Of a stretch of DNA of 64,000 nucleotides, positions 47,599 to 59,492 are shown in pieces. The position numbers and the translations under genes were made by a program. How positions within the stretch are numbered: the stretch's first letter is position 1; the number at the start of each line of letters is the position of its first letter. The notes beneath the pieces were generated by a model. That model made no database searches. It was not told the origin of the DNA and worked only from the letters and a program-made list of their open reading frames with translations. This DNA comes from Diphasiastrum complanatum (taxonomy: Eukaryota > Streptophyta > Lycopodiopsida > Lycopodiales > Lycopodiaceae): assembly GCA_029204225.1 (NCBI GenBank), contig CM055106.1, positions 42,052,368 through 42,116,367 on the forward strand, given 5' to 3'.

Positions 47599-48382
47599 TG
47601 TTAAAATTGAAAAACAATCCATATTGGTTTCTTGGCTTGCTACAAATGTTGTACCATGCAAGTATGTAGCTCATTAATGCAATATGCCAAGTTTGGCCTA
47701 CATAGAATTCGAGCTACATGGTTATGTATTATCTAGTTTGATAAATGCAACTTGCATACAGTTTGTAGACATATAATTAGCATGATTATGCTTGTAGAAA
47801 TTTGTGGCAATTCACATGCATTAATTGTAAGTGATCCATAGTGACATGCAAGGCATGCACAAAGTGTAATGGACACATGCATGATAATTTGGACATTTCT
47901 AGTTAGAACTAGTACACTTGTAAAAAGTTGGTAGAATTTCATGCATGACAAGTGACAAATGTCACATAGACTCTAGATGTCATTTTGAAATGGATGATTG
48001 TGGTTCTACCTCGAGCTACCTCAAACTCCATAAATATGTGTAGCTCTCCACACAATCTATGATGAAGAACCAAAGTTTTGTAGCTATCTCATTCCATTTT
48101 GGATCTAAACTAATATTGCTTGTTATCTCTCTAGCTTTCTCTCTCTAACTCGTGTTGAGGCTAATGCTCATACACTAAAATCTTGTACTTTTATTCATTC
48201 TTTTGATTCATTGCTATTATATTCTGTTGATTAGCATGCTAGATTGTGAATTAGCCATTTCTTCTGAACTAGATCTTGTTGATCAATCTAGAATCAGGTT
48301 ATAGTGCCAATCACAAAGCTTAATCAAGATCAATCACTCTTGTGGACATTCCCCACACGTGTGAATTCTGGAAATTTTGTCA
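47599..48382 (+). repeat. Copia/LTR element C 5' LTR
   Basis: Starts TGTTAAAATTG at the exact point where LTR B breaks and ends AAATTTTGTCA, giving imperfect terminal inverted repeats. It is followed at once by the primer site TGGTATCAGAGCC (48383-48395). About 784 bases. Confidence 0.8.
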
Positions 48383-49439
48383 TGGTATCAGAGCCAAATT
48401 AAGCTTTGCATGCTAACATCTCTGATTGTACAAGAAATTGAGAGCTAAATCAAGCAAAAAAGCAATTTTGCACTTTTTCTCACCCTTCTCTGAAGTGTAT
48501 TTGAATCAAATTGGACTTGAACTGAACTTTTAGACATGAATTGAGGTAGTACAGAATTCTGGAATTCCGCACGTGTGAAAATCAGAGATTTTCAGTCCCT
48601 TCTTTAAGTCGATTTAAATTTGAGATATTTCATATATTATATTAGATTTAGTGGAATGTAAGTTGATCATTGATGAGGAGTGTAAGAATTACAATGTTCA
48701 CTTTACATTTTCAGGTACTATTGACTTTGACTAGTTGAATTAAACTATTATTGAATTTAGTAGGATTTAGGGGTTTTATTGTACTTTCTCTCTCTTTCAA
48801 TGATAAGCATGTTTTTCACCTTCAATGGTGGATATGGAGATTATTGCATTGTTTATAGTTCTATCTCTCACTGTCGCTCTTACGAAGTACTCTTTTTAAA
48901 GTTTTAAAAATGTCTATACATTGATATTTGTTGCTATTATTATGATCTATATTTCTACTCATCAAATTATGTACACTGACAATCTTAACTAATATGCAAT
49001 TAAGTGGTGATCAATATCATAATCTATGGCTAATGACAGAAGTAAGCACAACTACAATTTGAAGCTATTGAAGTGCAGTCATGACGCTTGAATAATATTT
49101 TGAAGCTTGACGGGTTGATACTCAAGTCGAAAGTGGTTCACTCAAAGGTCAACTTGGGTAAAGTCGAAGGCCAATCTGAAGGACAGTTGAATCAAAGGTC
49201 GGTTCGAGTGTCATAACTTTGTTTCAATTCTTAGTTACAAAATGTAGGGTTGTAAACTATTGTGAATAATAGTGTATTGCTACAAACTTCAAGCTTCGAC
49301 TGTTTTTGAAAGACTTGTTAGACAAAGAATAAGGCAACCACTTTAAAGATTGAATAGATGGAGTGAGATTAAACTTTATCATTTTCTCTTGAGCTCACTT
49401 TAGAGATTTGATAAGATTGTGACCTATTTAATGGTTGAA
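48383..49439 (+). mobile_element. Element C leader, no coding domain seen
   Basis: The sequence opens with the tRNA-iMet primer site. I see no gag or pol motif before the unrelated minus-strand copia tail. The internal region seems deleted, or the element is of the large non-coding LTR type. Confidence 0.4.
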
Positions 49440-50060
49440 CATGCTTACTCTTGCTCAAGGCCTTAGTGAAATTTGTAGCAACCATATTCTCTATACAACA
49501 ACAGACAAAGCTTGGCAAGTACCTTGTCTTTTACAAAATGGAATTGAATCTCGATGTGTTTAGTTTTTTAGTGAAGTTTGTTATTAAGACTAAGAGAGAT
49601 TTACAAAAAATATTATCAGAGAAATATTAGTTGCTTTGGATTGAAAAACTGCCAATCTTGCAATACTAATCTATTCCAAACAGCCTCCTTTGTAGCTTGA
49701 GTTGCTCCAATATATTTAGTTTTTGTTGATGACAATGAGATTAATTTTTGTTTTTTGCTATTCCAGGATATAGGAGCACTTGCCAGTTAGAAATAGTATC
49801 CAAAAGTAGATTTTGTTTGAAGAAAAACTAGACATTTCATTTGTCATCAAGACATAATTTATACTAAGAATATACAAAATATGCATGTCTAAATCCTTCA
49901 ACAAAAGCATATGAATTATTGGGAATAATCATACCCTCATTTGCTGGGAAGTTGATAGTATAATTTTGATCTGCAATTTTGAATATCGGTAGTAGATTCC
50001 ATAGAATCCACTTGGGTGATGTCTATTTTTTTACATTTTTAATAATGTCTGTGGGAAATT
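49440..50060 (-). pseudogene. Ty1/copia RNase H remnant
   Basis: The minus strand reads KHIEIQFHFVKDKVLAKL (near 49500-49560). Text around 49690-49780 is similar to the RNase H fragment at 3.13-3.33 kb ('ttgctccaatatatttag...tgctattccaggat'). Stops are frequent. No LTR was found. Confidence 0.7.
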
Positions 50061-50900
50061 CTTGAGTAAGATAATGAGTAAATAAACTGACCTGACTTGC
50101 CCTAAATAAATTTTAGATACTAACTACATGTATGAACAAAATTTGAGACTTATATCACAACCCATAAAAATTGAAATGTGTGTCCTCTAGAGAAATTCAG
50201 CCACAAAAAAGGAAAGACTTTGCCATAAAAAAGGAAAGGCTTTGCCATCCTTTATGCTTGGGCAAAGATTTTCAAGTGAGTTGGCACCATCCAATAATGA
50301 CTCAACCTAATGAGCCCATGATAGTTGTAGGACCGTTTACCTAGTGGAGAGGTCACTAAAAAATCAGTTTACCTATAAATAAAGGCTATTGTACCAAGAC
50401 TCATGGTACTAGTTGGAGTTAGTTATACTTTATTAGCCTTCTCACAATGGAATAAATGTTAGAAATACTGTTTGGCTATCCATACATGAGGGGTCCAAGA
50501 ATGGGTCCAACTTCCAAGACTTATCCATGATTCTCATGAAACATAGTCAGGCTTGGGTGTTAAAGTTTTGACCCACTAAGATTGCACTTTCCCTTAAAAG
50601 GAAAAAAAAAACATTATTCTAAGAATCATCAGGATTCTCGTGAAACATAGGCCCTTTTTCCAGTTAAGCCCTTTCCTTTAAAGGAATGAGACATTATTTT
50701 AGTATTGAACTATTTTCATGGTCACTGGTGTGTAAGATCCTGTTCACCAACAGGGTGACATCCGACCCCTCCTATTGCCCTGGGTAAACGAGAACCATCA
50801 TACATATGCTCAAAGTAGCATTTCACATTTTATAGTTTTAAATCTAGAAACTGCCAATCTTTATATAAAGGAAAAACGAAGAAATTCATGGTCTATCTTA
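50061..50900. other. No gene recognised
   Basis: Non-coding-looking sequence upstream of the TPD1-like gene. Two phrases ('attctcatgaaacatag' and 'attctcgtgaaacatag', about 50531 and 50633) indicate an old internal duplication. Confidence 0.35.
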
Positions 50901-50924
50901 CTTGAACTAGAGTTTGCTTCTTCC

Positions 50925-51015
50925 ATAGCTGACAGAAGGTGCATCCGGGAGGCTTTCAACCAATTGTTTGTTTTCTTCTATAGCTGACAGACGGTACATC
51001 CAGTAGGCTTTTAAA
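50925..51015. repeat. 45-base tandem duplication upstream of the TPD1-like gene
   Basis: 'atagctgacag' recurs 45 bases apart (50936, 50981), followed in both by '(g)gt.catccggtaggcttt'-like text. It lies about 100 bases before the proposed start codon, so probably in the promoter or 5' UTR. Confidence 0.75.
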
Positions 51016-51098
51016 CGTTGTCTGCTGACGATTTTCAGTCGGGGAATTATCCTTATCTCATGTCGCTAACGAGAACGCGAGAGCGCGACATTACATGG

Positions 51099-51832
51099 AT
51101 GTTGCGATGGCGAAGTACACCAGAGAAGATTTGTTTGGGAATCTCTCTTTTGCTGGCGATGGCAAGCCTCTCTGCAGGTTTGGAGCTATTAAGAACTAGA
51201 CTAATAGAGTTCAAAAAACTTGTTGATCACATTCCTTTCTCTTTTTCGTTCACATTTGTAGATCAACTCACGTATGAGCTCCTTTTGGTTGCAATGTGAT
51301 TAGAGTTGCGGCAACTGTCTCATTATAGCATCTGTATAGAGAAAAATGCTTCAGCAACGAATGCTGAGTCAAAACTTATCAGTCAGAACGCGCCAAATAT
51401 GCAAGCTGGGCGCAAACTTCTGATTGCATACGCCGCAGGTAATTTTGAATGTGCATTCTAGGCTAGTTCGCTACAGATTCACTGATTCGGACTTGTAATG
51501 TGTCAGGTTTTCTCGCAGATATTCGCTCATGCATGGTTAAAGATATCCAGATTGAGCAAAGGGAAACAGCACCAGAATTAGGCTATCCTCAATTTCATGT
51601 TCAGATATCTAACAACTGCATGGCCGGATGTACTGCTCACAAGATACATGTTAGTTGCGGGGACTTTCACTCATACACCGGACTTAATCCTGCCACTTTC
51701 AGAAAACTAGCATACGACAACTGCCTTGTTTTGAATGGAGGACCACTGGAAACGGGAAAGACAGTTTCATTTCACTACAGTAGCACTTTCCGATACAAGT
51801 TAGCAGCGAAACTGGCCGTATACTTTTGCTAG
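51099..51832 (+). CDS. TPD1-like secreted cysteine-rich ligand, three exons
   Basis: Exons 51099-51177, 51340-51438 and 51519-51832 give 163 aa. All junctions are GT-AG and keep frame (SLSA|EKNASATN, then AYAA|DIRSCMVKD). Residues 1-26 (MLRWRSTPEKICLGISLLLA...) form a signal peptide, and in-frame ATGs at 51018 and 51060 would put a charged extension before it. The C-terminal domain has six Cys (SCMVKD, NNCMAGC, IHVSCGDF, DNCLVLN, final FC) and the family wording HVQISNNC, INP-like GLNPATFRKLAYDNC and KTVSFHYSSTF. In Arabidopsis and rice, TPD1/TDL1A is the ligand of the receptor kinase EMS1/EXS (MSP1 in rice) that specifies tapetum and limits sporogenous cells. An extracellular signalling role is inferred here. 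Confidence 0.9.
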
Positions 51833-52870
51833 CAGTTCAATTCGCATTCTTGTTGACGAGCTTTGCCGTTGGTTGTGTATTATATGCCGATGCTTCGCAG
51901 CTCTAGATTTTCCTATTAAGGCAGTATAGAGACTTAATTCAGAACGGATCAATAATAGGAAATTTTGGAAACTGCTAATTATATAATAAATTACGATATC
52001 TCTCGAAGCAGATTTAGCACCTAATTGAAACTCTACAAGCAAACGGTTTCGAAAGTCCTTCAAATTCAAATTTACGAGTCTTATTCATGAGTGATCTGAC
52101 CTCTTAAACGCAGAAACTTCAAGATCAGTTTCCGCATCTTGACATTTGTGTGCTTATATAATACACACGTAAAGCATTTGATAGGCATTCTGCGCGACGA
52201 GTTAAATGGAGACTGACTGTTGAGAAAATCTTGATCAAATTCCAAATCTAATTGCTCTCTTTAGAATTGCAGCTCACTCATGCTGTATCTCAAGATGTCT
52301 TACAAATCTTCAGCGGTGCACAAACGTCACCGGAAAATGTTTGGCAGAGACAATCTTGATCACTTCTTGATTCAAACTCCAAATCTGATTGTTCTCTTTA
52401 GAATTGCAGCTCACTGTTTTCAGATATCTTATAAATCCTCAGGAATGCACAAACTAATTCGCCAGAAAATATTTGGCATTCATGATGCCGCCTATACAAT
52501 ATCCCAAATTTCCTAGTGTACTACGCTCAAATCTGAGAAACACCTTCCCCTATTATTATATGGAGCTGCAACCTTAGGAAGCTTTCCCTGTAGGTTTGAT
52601 CATACAGACTCTCAAATTCATTCCATCATGAACCTGTTGCCAGAAGTATACGGGGAAGTGCCCGAGGCTGAAGTCCCTTTCCACGGCGGAATGGCCTCGG
52701 AGGGTGAAGTCCTACGGCGTGAAAACTTTTTTCTTTGGCGTAACTTGTCACGAGATATACATGAGATACCAGTCCCTTGGATCACTTGGCATTATGAAAA
52801 GATGTCAAAATAGAAAAGAAAAAGTGAACATATTCAATGGAGATTCACATTGAAATTTGTTCTCTTTGAT
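51833..52870. other. TPD1 3' region; tandem duplication; no other gene
   Basis: A unit of about 130 bases is duplicated (about 52230-52355 and 52362-52490; shared 'ctctttagaattgcagctc' and 'ccagaaaatatttggca'-like words). An ORF at 52628-52813 has no recognisable domain. The right end adjoins the truncated tail of copia E. Confidence 0.5.
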
Positions 52871-52879
52871 ATCCTCCAT

Positions 52880-53598
52880 AGTACCAACTGCTCAAATTTT
52901 ATGTTTCCATAGTTGCACGTCACTCATTGTACTCCTTTGCTTCATCAAAAGTTTTTGGTTCTTGAGCCTTGAGCACGGAATCCATTAGGGCTAGATTCAT
53001 CTCTAATCTCGCAAGAGGTTTCCAATTTATGCTTGACCTTTTTTCTCGTTCACTAGATTTGGGAGTATCCCTTCTTGGCATCACATGTGACTAATAAGTA
53101 TCATTTCGATACTCTCTTAGGGATTTCAGCATCAAACCTGCCTTTGTCCATTGGATCTTCCGCATCAAATCTTCCTTCTTGACCTGTACTTTCGCTCCCT
53201 CATCAAAAGGTTCAATGATGACTTCAGATTGTTCACCTTGACCCATCTCGTCAAATGTAGCATTTTTATAAATCACAAACTTCTATGCATTTGCATCATA
53301 CATAATGTATGTCTTGGCCTTCTCATCATATCCAAGGAAAATACACCTGACAACTTTTGCATCCAATTTCTTTCGTTTCTCCTCAGGAATATGAGCATAA
53401 ACATCACAACCAAATACTCTCAAATGCGAAATATTAGGTTTCTTTCTAGTAAAATCTTCATGGGGTGTCTTACTTTCCATAGATTTTGTTGGAGGACACC
53501 GATTCAGGATGTGCATAGGTGTGTTGCAAGCTTTTGCCCAAAAAGTACCTGGCAAACCCTTGCAAAAGCATTGCCCTGGCCATCTCAACAATGGATCT
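52880..53598 (-). mobile_element. Copia E, 3' part: integrase C-terminus to start of RT
   Basis: The minus strand reads ATTGTTGAGATGGCC... (IVEMARAM), then YFLGK-like text, ISHLRVFGCDVYAHIPEEKR, LDAKVVRCIFLGYDEKAK and, after frameshifts, LMDSVLKTQEPKTFDEAKEYNE (about 53000-52920). This continues the integrase that ends at QQNGVAE near 61262. The intervening 7.6 kb is the inserted gypsy element. RT and RNase H of copia E are missing beyond about 52880. Confidence 0.85.
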
Positions 53599-53603
53599 TA
53601 TAA

Positions 53604-54073
53604 TGATCGCCAAGTGAAGATCTTCAAGAATCCTGCCACATGCAAACCAAAAGGACGCCTATGGAGCATAAACCACCCAACCAAAGGAAAAGGCTAGTCA
53701 ATACCCTTACCAATTCACCCCCAAGCCAGAGTGAATGAATACAAGAGATGAGAGGATCCTGACTCGTGAATCTGAAATTTCAATAGGGAAATGGGCGAGT
53801 TTCCATGGTATATTCTCTCCAAGAGGGAAAAACAATCCCTTTCGGATTTCCATGCAATCCTATAATAAGCTATTGATCTCCTATTCTTGCATTATAGCAA
53901 TCAAACACCATGCAAGTGCTCCTATGTACAAATATAGGTCTGGGCCCTCATATGATTATTAATTAATTGATTGACCACCCCCGGAATGACAAGGCATAAC
54001 TAATAACCACATACAACTGGAGTGCCGGCTATCCACGTCAAGAGTTATTCCAAATCCCTCATTATTAATGTCA
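53604..54073 (-). repeat. Gypsy 3' LTR
   Basis: Matches 60863-61242 over most of its length ('tgatcgccaagt', 'caattcacccccaagcca', 'catgcaatcctataataagc', 'ggtctgggccctcatatg'). It holds about 90 bases (53962-54045) missing from the other LTR. On the minus strand it starts TGACATTAATAATGAGGG. Confidence 0.85.
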
Positions 54074-54098
54074 GGAATTATTCCAAATCCCTCCTTAT

Positions 54099-54662
54099 TC
54101 AAGTTCCAAAATCACGGGCCACTTGCAAAATCTCATACATATCATGCAAAACATACGCAACTTTTTGGATCTTAACAGATTTCGTCTCCACATTTATTGG
54201 AGATGTAGGTTGAAAACCGTACATCAGCATAAACGGACTATAATTAGTAGCAGAATGTTTTCTACTATTATAAACAAACTCAATCAAAGGAACGTAATCT
54301 TCCCACTGAGATTGCCTATGAGACACATACGTTCTCAACATATCCTCCAGAGTCTGGTTAGTTCTCTCAGTCTAGCCATCTGATTTAGGATGATCAGTAG
54401 AGCTAAAACTAAGCGAGGTTTCTAGCTTATGGAATATAGCTGACCAAAAGTGATATGTAAATTTAACATCTCTATCACTAACTATATCACTTGGTAGTCC
54501 ATAAAGCCTAAATAATCTTTCCACAAAGATCTGGGCTAAATCCAAAGCCTTAGCAGTTGACTTGACTGGTGTAAATGTAGCTAACTTTGTTAACCTGTCC
54601 ACCACAACCCAAATAGAATCATTTTGGTGTTGGGTCCTTGGAAGTCCAACCCCAAAATCCAT
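54099..54662 (-). pseudogene. Gypsy integrase fragment
   Basis: The minus strand reads DFGVGLPRTQHQNDSIWVVV, DRLTKLATFTPVKSTAKALD, GLPSDIVSDRDVKFTYHFWS and ATNYSPFMLMYGFQPTSPIN. These are landmarks of the integrase core (first and second Asp) and of the segment after it. A frameshift or stop lies between 54372 and 54341. The C-terminal domain is cut near 54099. Confidence 0.9.
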
Positions 54663-54899
54663 AGATATACTTTCCCATCATTTCTGAGGGATATCTAGGG
54701 GATGTAACAACCCTCTCGTCTTTAAGCATTCAACTTTGATAAGGTCTACATTTAATCATATAATACTCGACAAATGGCTTGTGTTTTGGCCATAAAACTC
54801 TCTTATGACCAAGTCTAGAGTCCTGTGTATACCTAGATGACCTACACAAGGAACATCATGACATTCATAAAGAATTCTCTTCTTTATCTCATCATCTGC

Positions 54900-55229
54900 T
54901 AGTACACAAACTTTCTCATTCCGAAATAATTCCTAGGAACCTGGAAATCTCATGAGTAAATCTTTATTCTATTTTCATTTTTTCATGTCTCCACCATCTT
55001 TCAGATGAGACCAAAATGAGAATCTATTTCACACCTCCCTCTCAGTGAAAGATATAATCAATAGAAATCTGGGTGAATGAAAGTTCATTCAATTCACCAA
55101 TCTGACTAAGTGCATCCGCAACTTGGTTAGAGCTGCCCTTGACATATCGGATCTTATGATCAAATTCCTACATAAGCTCAGCCCAATGAGCTTTATGACC
55201 CCTCAGATCATTCTGATTACAAAAGTACT
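54900..55229 (-). pseudogene. Gypsy RNase H C-terminal fragment
   Basis: The minus strand reads YFCNQNDLRGHKAHWAELM, then IRYVKGSSNQVADALSQIGE, the end of the RNase H domain. Its N-terminal half lies at 57606-57850, on the far side of copia D. About seven codons of the original gene are missing at the insertion. Confidence 0.85.
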
Positions 55230-57605
55230 TTGACTTTTCAAAGTACATTAGTCTAAATTTCATTTGAATAAACACTTTTTGAAAGTGTGGAAAAGATAGA
55301 ATGCGAGTTTGAGTAGATTCAATTTGAATAAGTTGGGTACATTGAATCTAGACCCAAAATTGGTAGGGTTAGCATTTTGGTGGGAAAGCCAAGTGGCCAA
55401 ATAGGGTTTGGACCTGCTATAAAAGGATTTAACTCGTGGAGAGAGTCATCTTCTCTCTTCTCTATCTCATTTCATGCTTATACATGGTTCTCTTGGGTTC
55501 TACTATCCATTGGTGCACTATCTTGGTGATTGCTTGCAATTCTATGTGTAGAATGATCTATATTTGCTATTTTTGGATCCACACGTGTAAAATACAGTAG
55601 CTTGCTGGTTTTGTACGGACAGCAACAGTACATAATCATTTCATTCAAGTTTGATCAAGTTCTATTAGTGTTTGCATCTCAAATTGTGTGTAGATGCTGA
55701 TTTTTCTACATTGGTGAAATTGGTAGTGTATTTCTCTTTCTAACCAAAGATCATTCAAGTAGATTGGATCTTAAGGATCTAAAAGAGAAGAATAGAACTT
55801 TATGTGAAAGTGCTAAATCTATGAGGTTAAGTGCTAATCTTGACAAACCATTATGGGATCAAGCTTTGTTGTGTGCCAATTTCTTGTGCAATAGGTGGCC
55901 GAGTGCTATTTTGGATGGAAGGACACCTTTTGAGATGCTATTCAAGAGAGTGTCAACTTTCTAAGAACCTTTGGATGCACATGCTATGTCAACATTACTC
56001 TTGATGATAGAACCAAGGAGGATCCATCTTCAAGAAGAGATATTTTTGTTGGATATAGTGAGGTGAGTAAAGCCTACAAGGTTTACATTCCTTCTACTAA
56101 CAAAGTGATTGTTGGTAGAGATGTACTTTACAGGGTGGAAGGTAATTTACCCACAGTGCACAAGAAGACTATCCTATAACCTAGAATCAACATTTCAAGA
56201 GTTGAATAAAATAAGTTGAAAAATGTCAGTAGCTTCAAGACCTTCCAAATGAGAGAAGCATCCTACCTTACTCAAAAGCCACTGAGCATTACATGATCAT
56301 TGAAAGAAGGTCTATTCTTAGGAAGAAGATCATTCTTATGATGGATCAAAGTTCTATTGGCAAAAACTATGCTGGGAGCATTGGAAGCTAGGAAAGCGAG
56401 TTTTGAGGTACGTCATTGGAACTCGAGATTTTGGCATATTGTATGAGGGATCATCACCTAATCTTTTTGGATTTTCAGATTTGGATTATGCTGGAGATGT
56501 AATGGATAGGAAATCCATTAGTTCTTATTGTATTTTCACAGGTGATGGAGCTATATCATGGATGTCAAAGAAACAAGCCACTATCTCATTGTCATCTAGT
56601 GAGGCCGAGTACAAAGCTCTTACACATTGCACAAAGGAGATGGTATGGATCAAAAAGATGATCAAGGATCTTCACTTGCTAGATTTTTAAGAGAGCCCAA
56701 TCATCTTTTGTGACAATCAATCAGCCCAAAGAATGGCATCCAATCCTATCTTTCATGCTAGGAGCAAGCATATTGAGATACAATATCATTTTGTGAGGGA
56801 GCGAGTCATTGCAAAGGAGGTGGAGCTTCAACATGTGTCTTCAAGGGAATGTGTAGCTGATATCTTCACCAAAGCATTGGGAAAAGACTTCTTCATGAAT
56901 CATAGGACTTCACTTGGAGTATTATCAAAGTCTATGCTAAAACTAGTTGAAGAGGGAGTGTGAAAGATTCAACTACTTTCATGACATTTTGCAATATTTT
57001 CATATTTGGCATATTGAGGCCAAAACTTGTTTTAGACTTAGAGGTTGACTTTTCAAAGTTCATTAGTCTAAATCTCATTTGAATAACACTTTTTGAAAGT
57101 GTGGGAAGGATAGAATGCGAGTTTGAGTAGATTCAATTTGAATAAGTTGGGTACATTGAATCTAGACCCAAAATTGGTAGGGTTAGCATTTTGGTGGAAA
57201 AGCCAAGTGGCCAAATAGGGTTTGGACGTGTTATAAAAGGATGTAACTCGTGGAGAGAGTCATCTTCTCTCTTCTCTATCTCATTTCATGCTTATACATG
57301 GTTCTCTTGGGTTCCACTATCCATTGGTGCACTATCTTGGTGATTGCTTGCAATTCTATGTGTAGAATGATCTATATTTGCTATTTTTGGATCCACACGT
57401 GTGAAATATAGTAGCTTGATGGTTTTGTACGTACAACAACAGTAGATAATCATCTCATTCAAGTTTGATCAAGTTCTATTAGTGTTTGCATCTCAAATTG
57501 TGTGTAGATGCTGATTTTTCTACATTGGTGAAATTGGTAGTGTATTTCTCTTTCTAACCAAAGATCATTCAAGTAGATTGGATCTTAAGGATCTGAAATC
57601 TTTCA
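55230..57605 (+). mobile_element. Copia D, nested in the gypsy element
   Basis: The two LTRs are very similar: 5' at 55230-55780 (its first ~100 bases missing) and 3' at 56961-57605. The 3' LTR has termini TGAAAGATT...AATCTTTCA. Between them are an integrase scrap (55764-55964, LCESAKSMRLSANLDKPLWD), then RNase H (56403-56963, FGFSDLDYAGDVMDRKS, ISLSSSEAEYKALTHC, SKHIEIQYHFVRERV), and the polypurine 'gaagagggag'. Gag, protease, RT and most of integrase are deleted. Each LTR holds a TATA-like 'tataaaagga' (about 55422, 57232). Confidence 0.92.
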
Positions 57606-58815
57606 CAATTTGTATATACTATAAACTGACTACCATAAAGGTAATTCCTCTAGGTTCTAAGTGCATGTATCACAGCAAATAACTCCTTCTCCTAAGTTGT
57701 ATAATGCAACTGAGGCCCTATGAGTTTCTTGCTTTCAAACGCTATCAACGTATCGTTCTGTAGAAGAACTACTCCTATCATTTGAATCACTTGTGTTTGT
57801 TCGCCGACGTAAGGTATATCTGGATTCACGATCTGTAAAATAGGAGCTAAAGCAACCATCTATTTGAGCTTTTCAAAGCATTCGTTCAATTCCTCATTCC
57901 ACTCAATAGGCGGATTAGATTGACCTCTCTTTTTCTTCTTATTAACTCTACCTTTAGTCAAATTATTTAAAGGCGTCACTGCCTTTGCATAATCTTCACT
58001 TGAGTTATGAAATAAAATTGTAAAACCAAGAAAAGATTTAACTTCTCTAACCATCTTCGGTATCGGCCACTCAAGCATTGTCGTGACCTTACTCTCGTCT
58101 ATCTTCAACCCACTACGGGTGACCTTATAACCAAGGTACAATAACTCATGCTTAAAGAACTCACATTTAAATTCTTTAGCATACAGTTTCTCTCGTTTGA
58201 GAATACCTAAGACAGTCTTAAGATGACTCAAATGCTCCTTAAGTTTCCTACTATAGATGAGAATATAATCTAAGAATACAACCACACACTTTCCCATATA
58301 GGGATATAAAAGATCGTTCATCATCTGTTGAAACGTAGCTGGTGCATTCGTCAACCCAAAAGGAAGCACGAGAAATTCAAAATGATCTAATCTCGTCCGA
58401 AAACCAATCTTTTATACATCACTCAAATGAATCCTAATCTAATGATATCCGATTCTAAGATCTATCTTTGTGAAGTATTTTGCTCCACCTAATTAATCTA
58501 CCAGACCATCCATACGAGGCATTGGATATTTATTTTTAATAGTTACCTTATTCAACCCCTTGTAGTCAACACACATCCAAAGCCTCCATCTTTCTTTGCT
58601 TTCAGAAGAATAGAAGCACCCCATGGTGACTTACTTGGCTGAATATGACCAATCTTTATATAATTTTCAATTTTCTTAGTAATCTCTATCTCTTCTTTTT
58701 GAGAAAACCGGTATGGTTGTCTAGAGATAGGGCAACTACTTGGAATTAACTCAATCTTATGGTTTACCAACCTGGACGGTGGTATTCCATGAGGTAATAT
58801 ATCATGGAAACACAT
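57606..58815 (-). pseudogene. Gypsy RT and RNase H N-terminal part
   Basis: The minus strand reads VNHKIELIPSSCPISRQPYR and [19 protein letters not shown] (58815-58552). It continues MLPFGLTNAPATFQQMMNDL and VVVFLDYILIYSRKLKEHLS (58369-57860), then RNase H text (LIAFESKKLIGPQLHYTT). The RT active site is FLDYILIYS where the family has FLDDILIYS, so one catalytic Asp is replaced by Tyr. Stops also occur between 58552 and 58369. Confidence 0.9.
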
Positions 58816-59444
58816 CTTTAAATTCAGACAATATCTTATTCATCTCAATTTGCTCATTATCTAAGTCTGAGTTAAGAACCTTTGACAATCCACAACTACT
58901 TAGATGCATTTCAGTAAAATCCAAAATGGGCTTAGCATATAAAGAATAAGCTTCATACTGCAAATCAAAAATTTCCATTACATTTGCAAATGAATTCATC
59001 CCAGATGGATGTACATATTTGTCTATTTCATTACCCTCCTGAAAAGAGAGAACATGCTTCTCAAAATCTATATCAAGATGCTTATTAAATAACCACTCAT
59101 ACCCTAGAAGTATATCCATACATGCTAAATCTAAAACATGGAAATCTATTAACTCTCTATAATCTTGGATCCATACTAGGAGTCTTGGAACTTTAATATC
59201 CCATGTCTCAAAACTCCGCACCTAAAGCTAGATATACTCGATATCTATGGTTATTGGCTTCAGTTTCCAGGCCGAGTTTATGCACCATATCAGAGTTAAT
59301 AAGATTATGAGTAGATCCACTGTCCACTAAAATACTAACTTCATGTCCCTTAACAATGCCTTTCAAATGAAATGATTCATTTGACAAGAATGAAGCAGTA
59401 CCAAAAGAACAATCACACTCACAATTAACCTTGTTAATTTCCAA
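58802..59444 (-). pseudogene. Gypsy aspartic protease region
   Basis: The minus strand contains EVSILVDSGSTHNLINSDMV (59444-59208), the retropepsin active site DSG. After a frame change it continues with ELIDFHVLDLACMDILLGYE (59221-58802), the second lobe. It lies between gag and RT, as expected for gypsy pol. Confidence 0.9.
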
Positions 59445-59492
59445 CCTTGTTAATGATGTGAGTTGCGCCTTTCTTTCGTTCTGGGCAGAATT

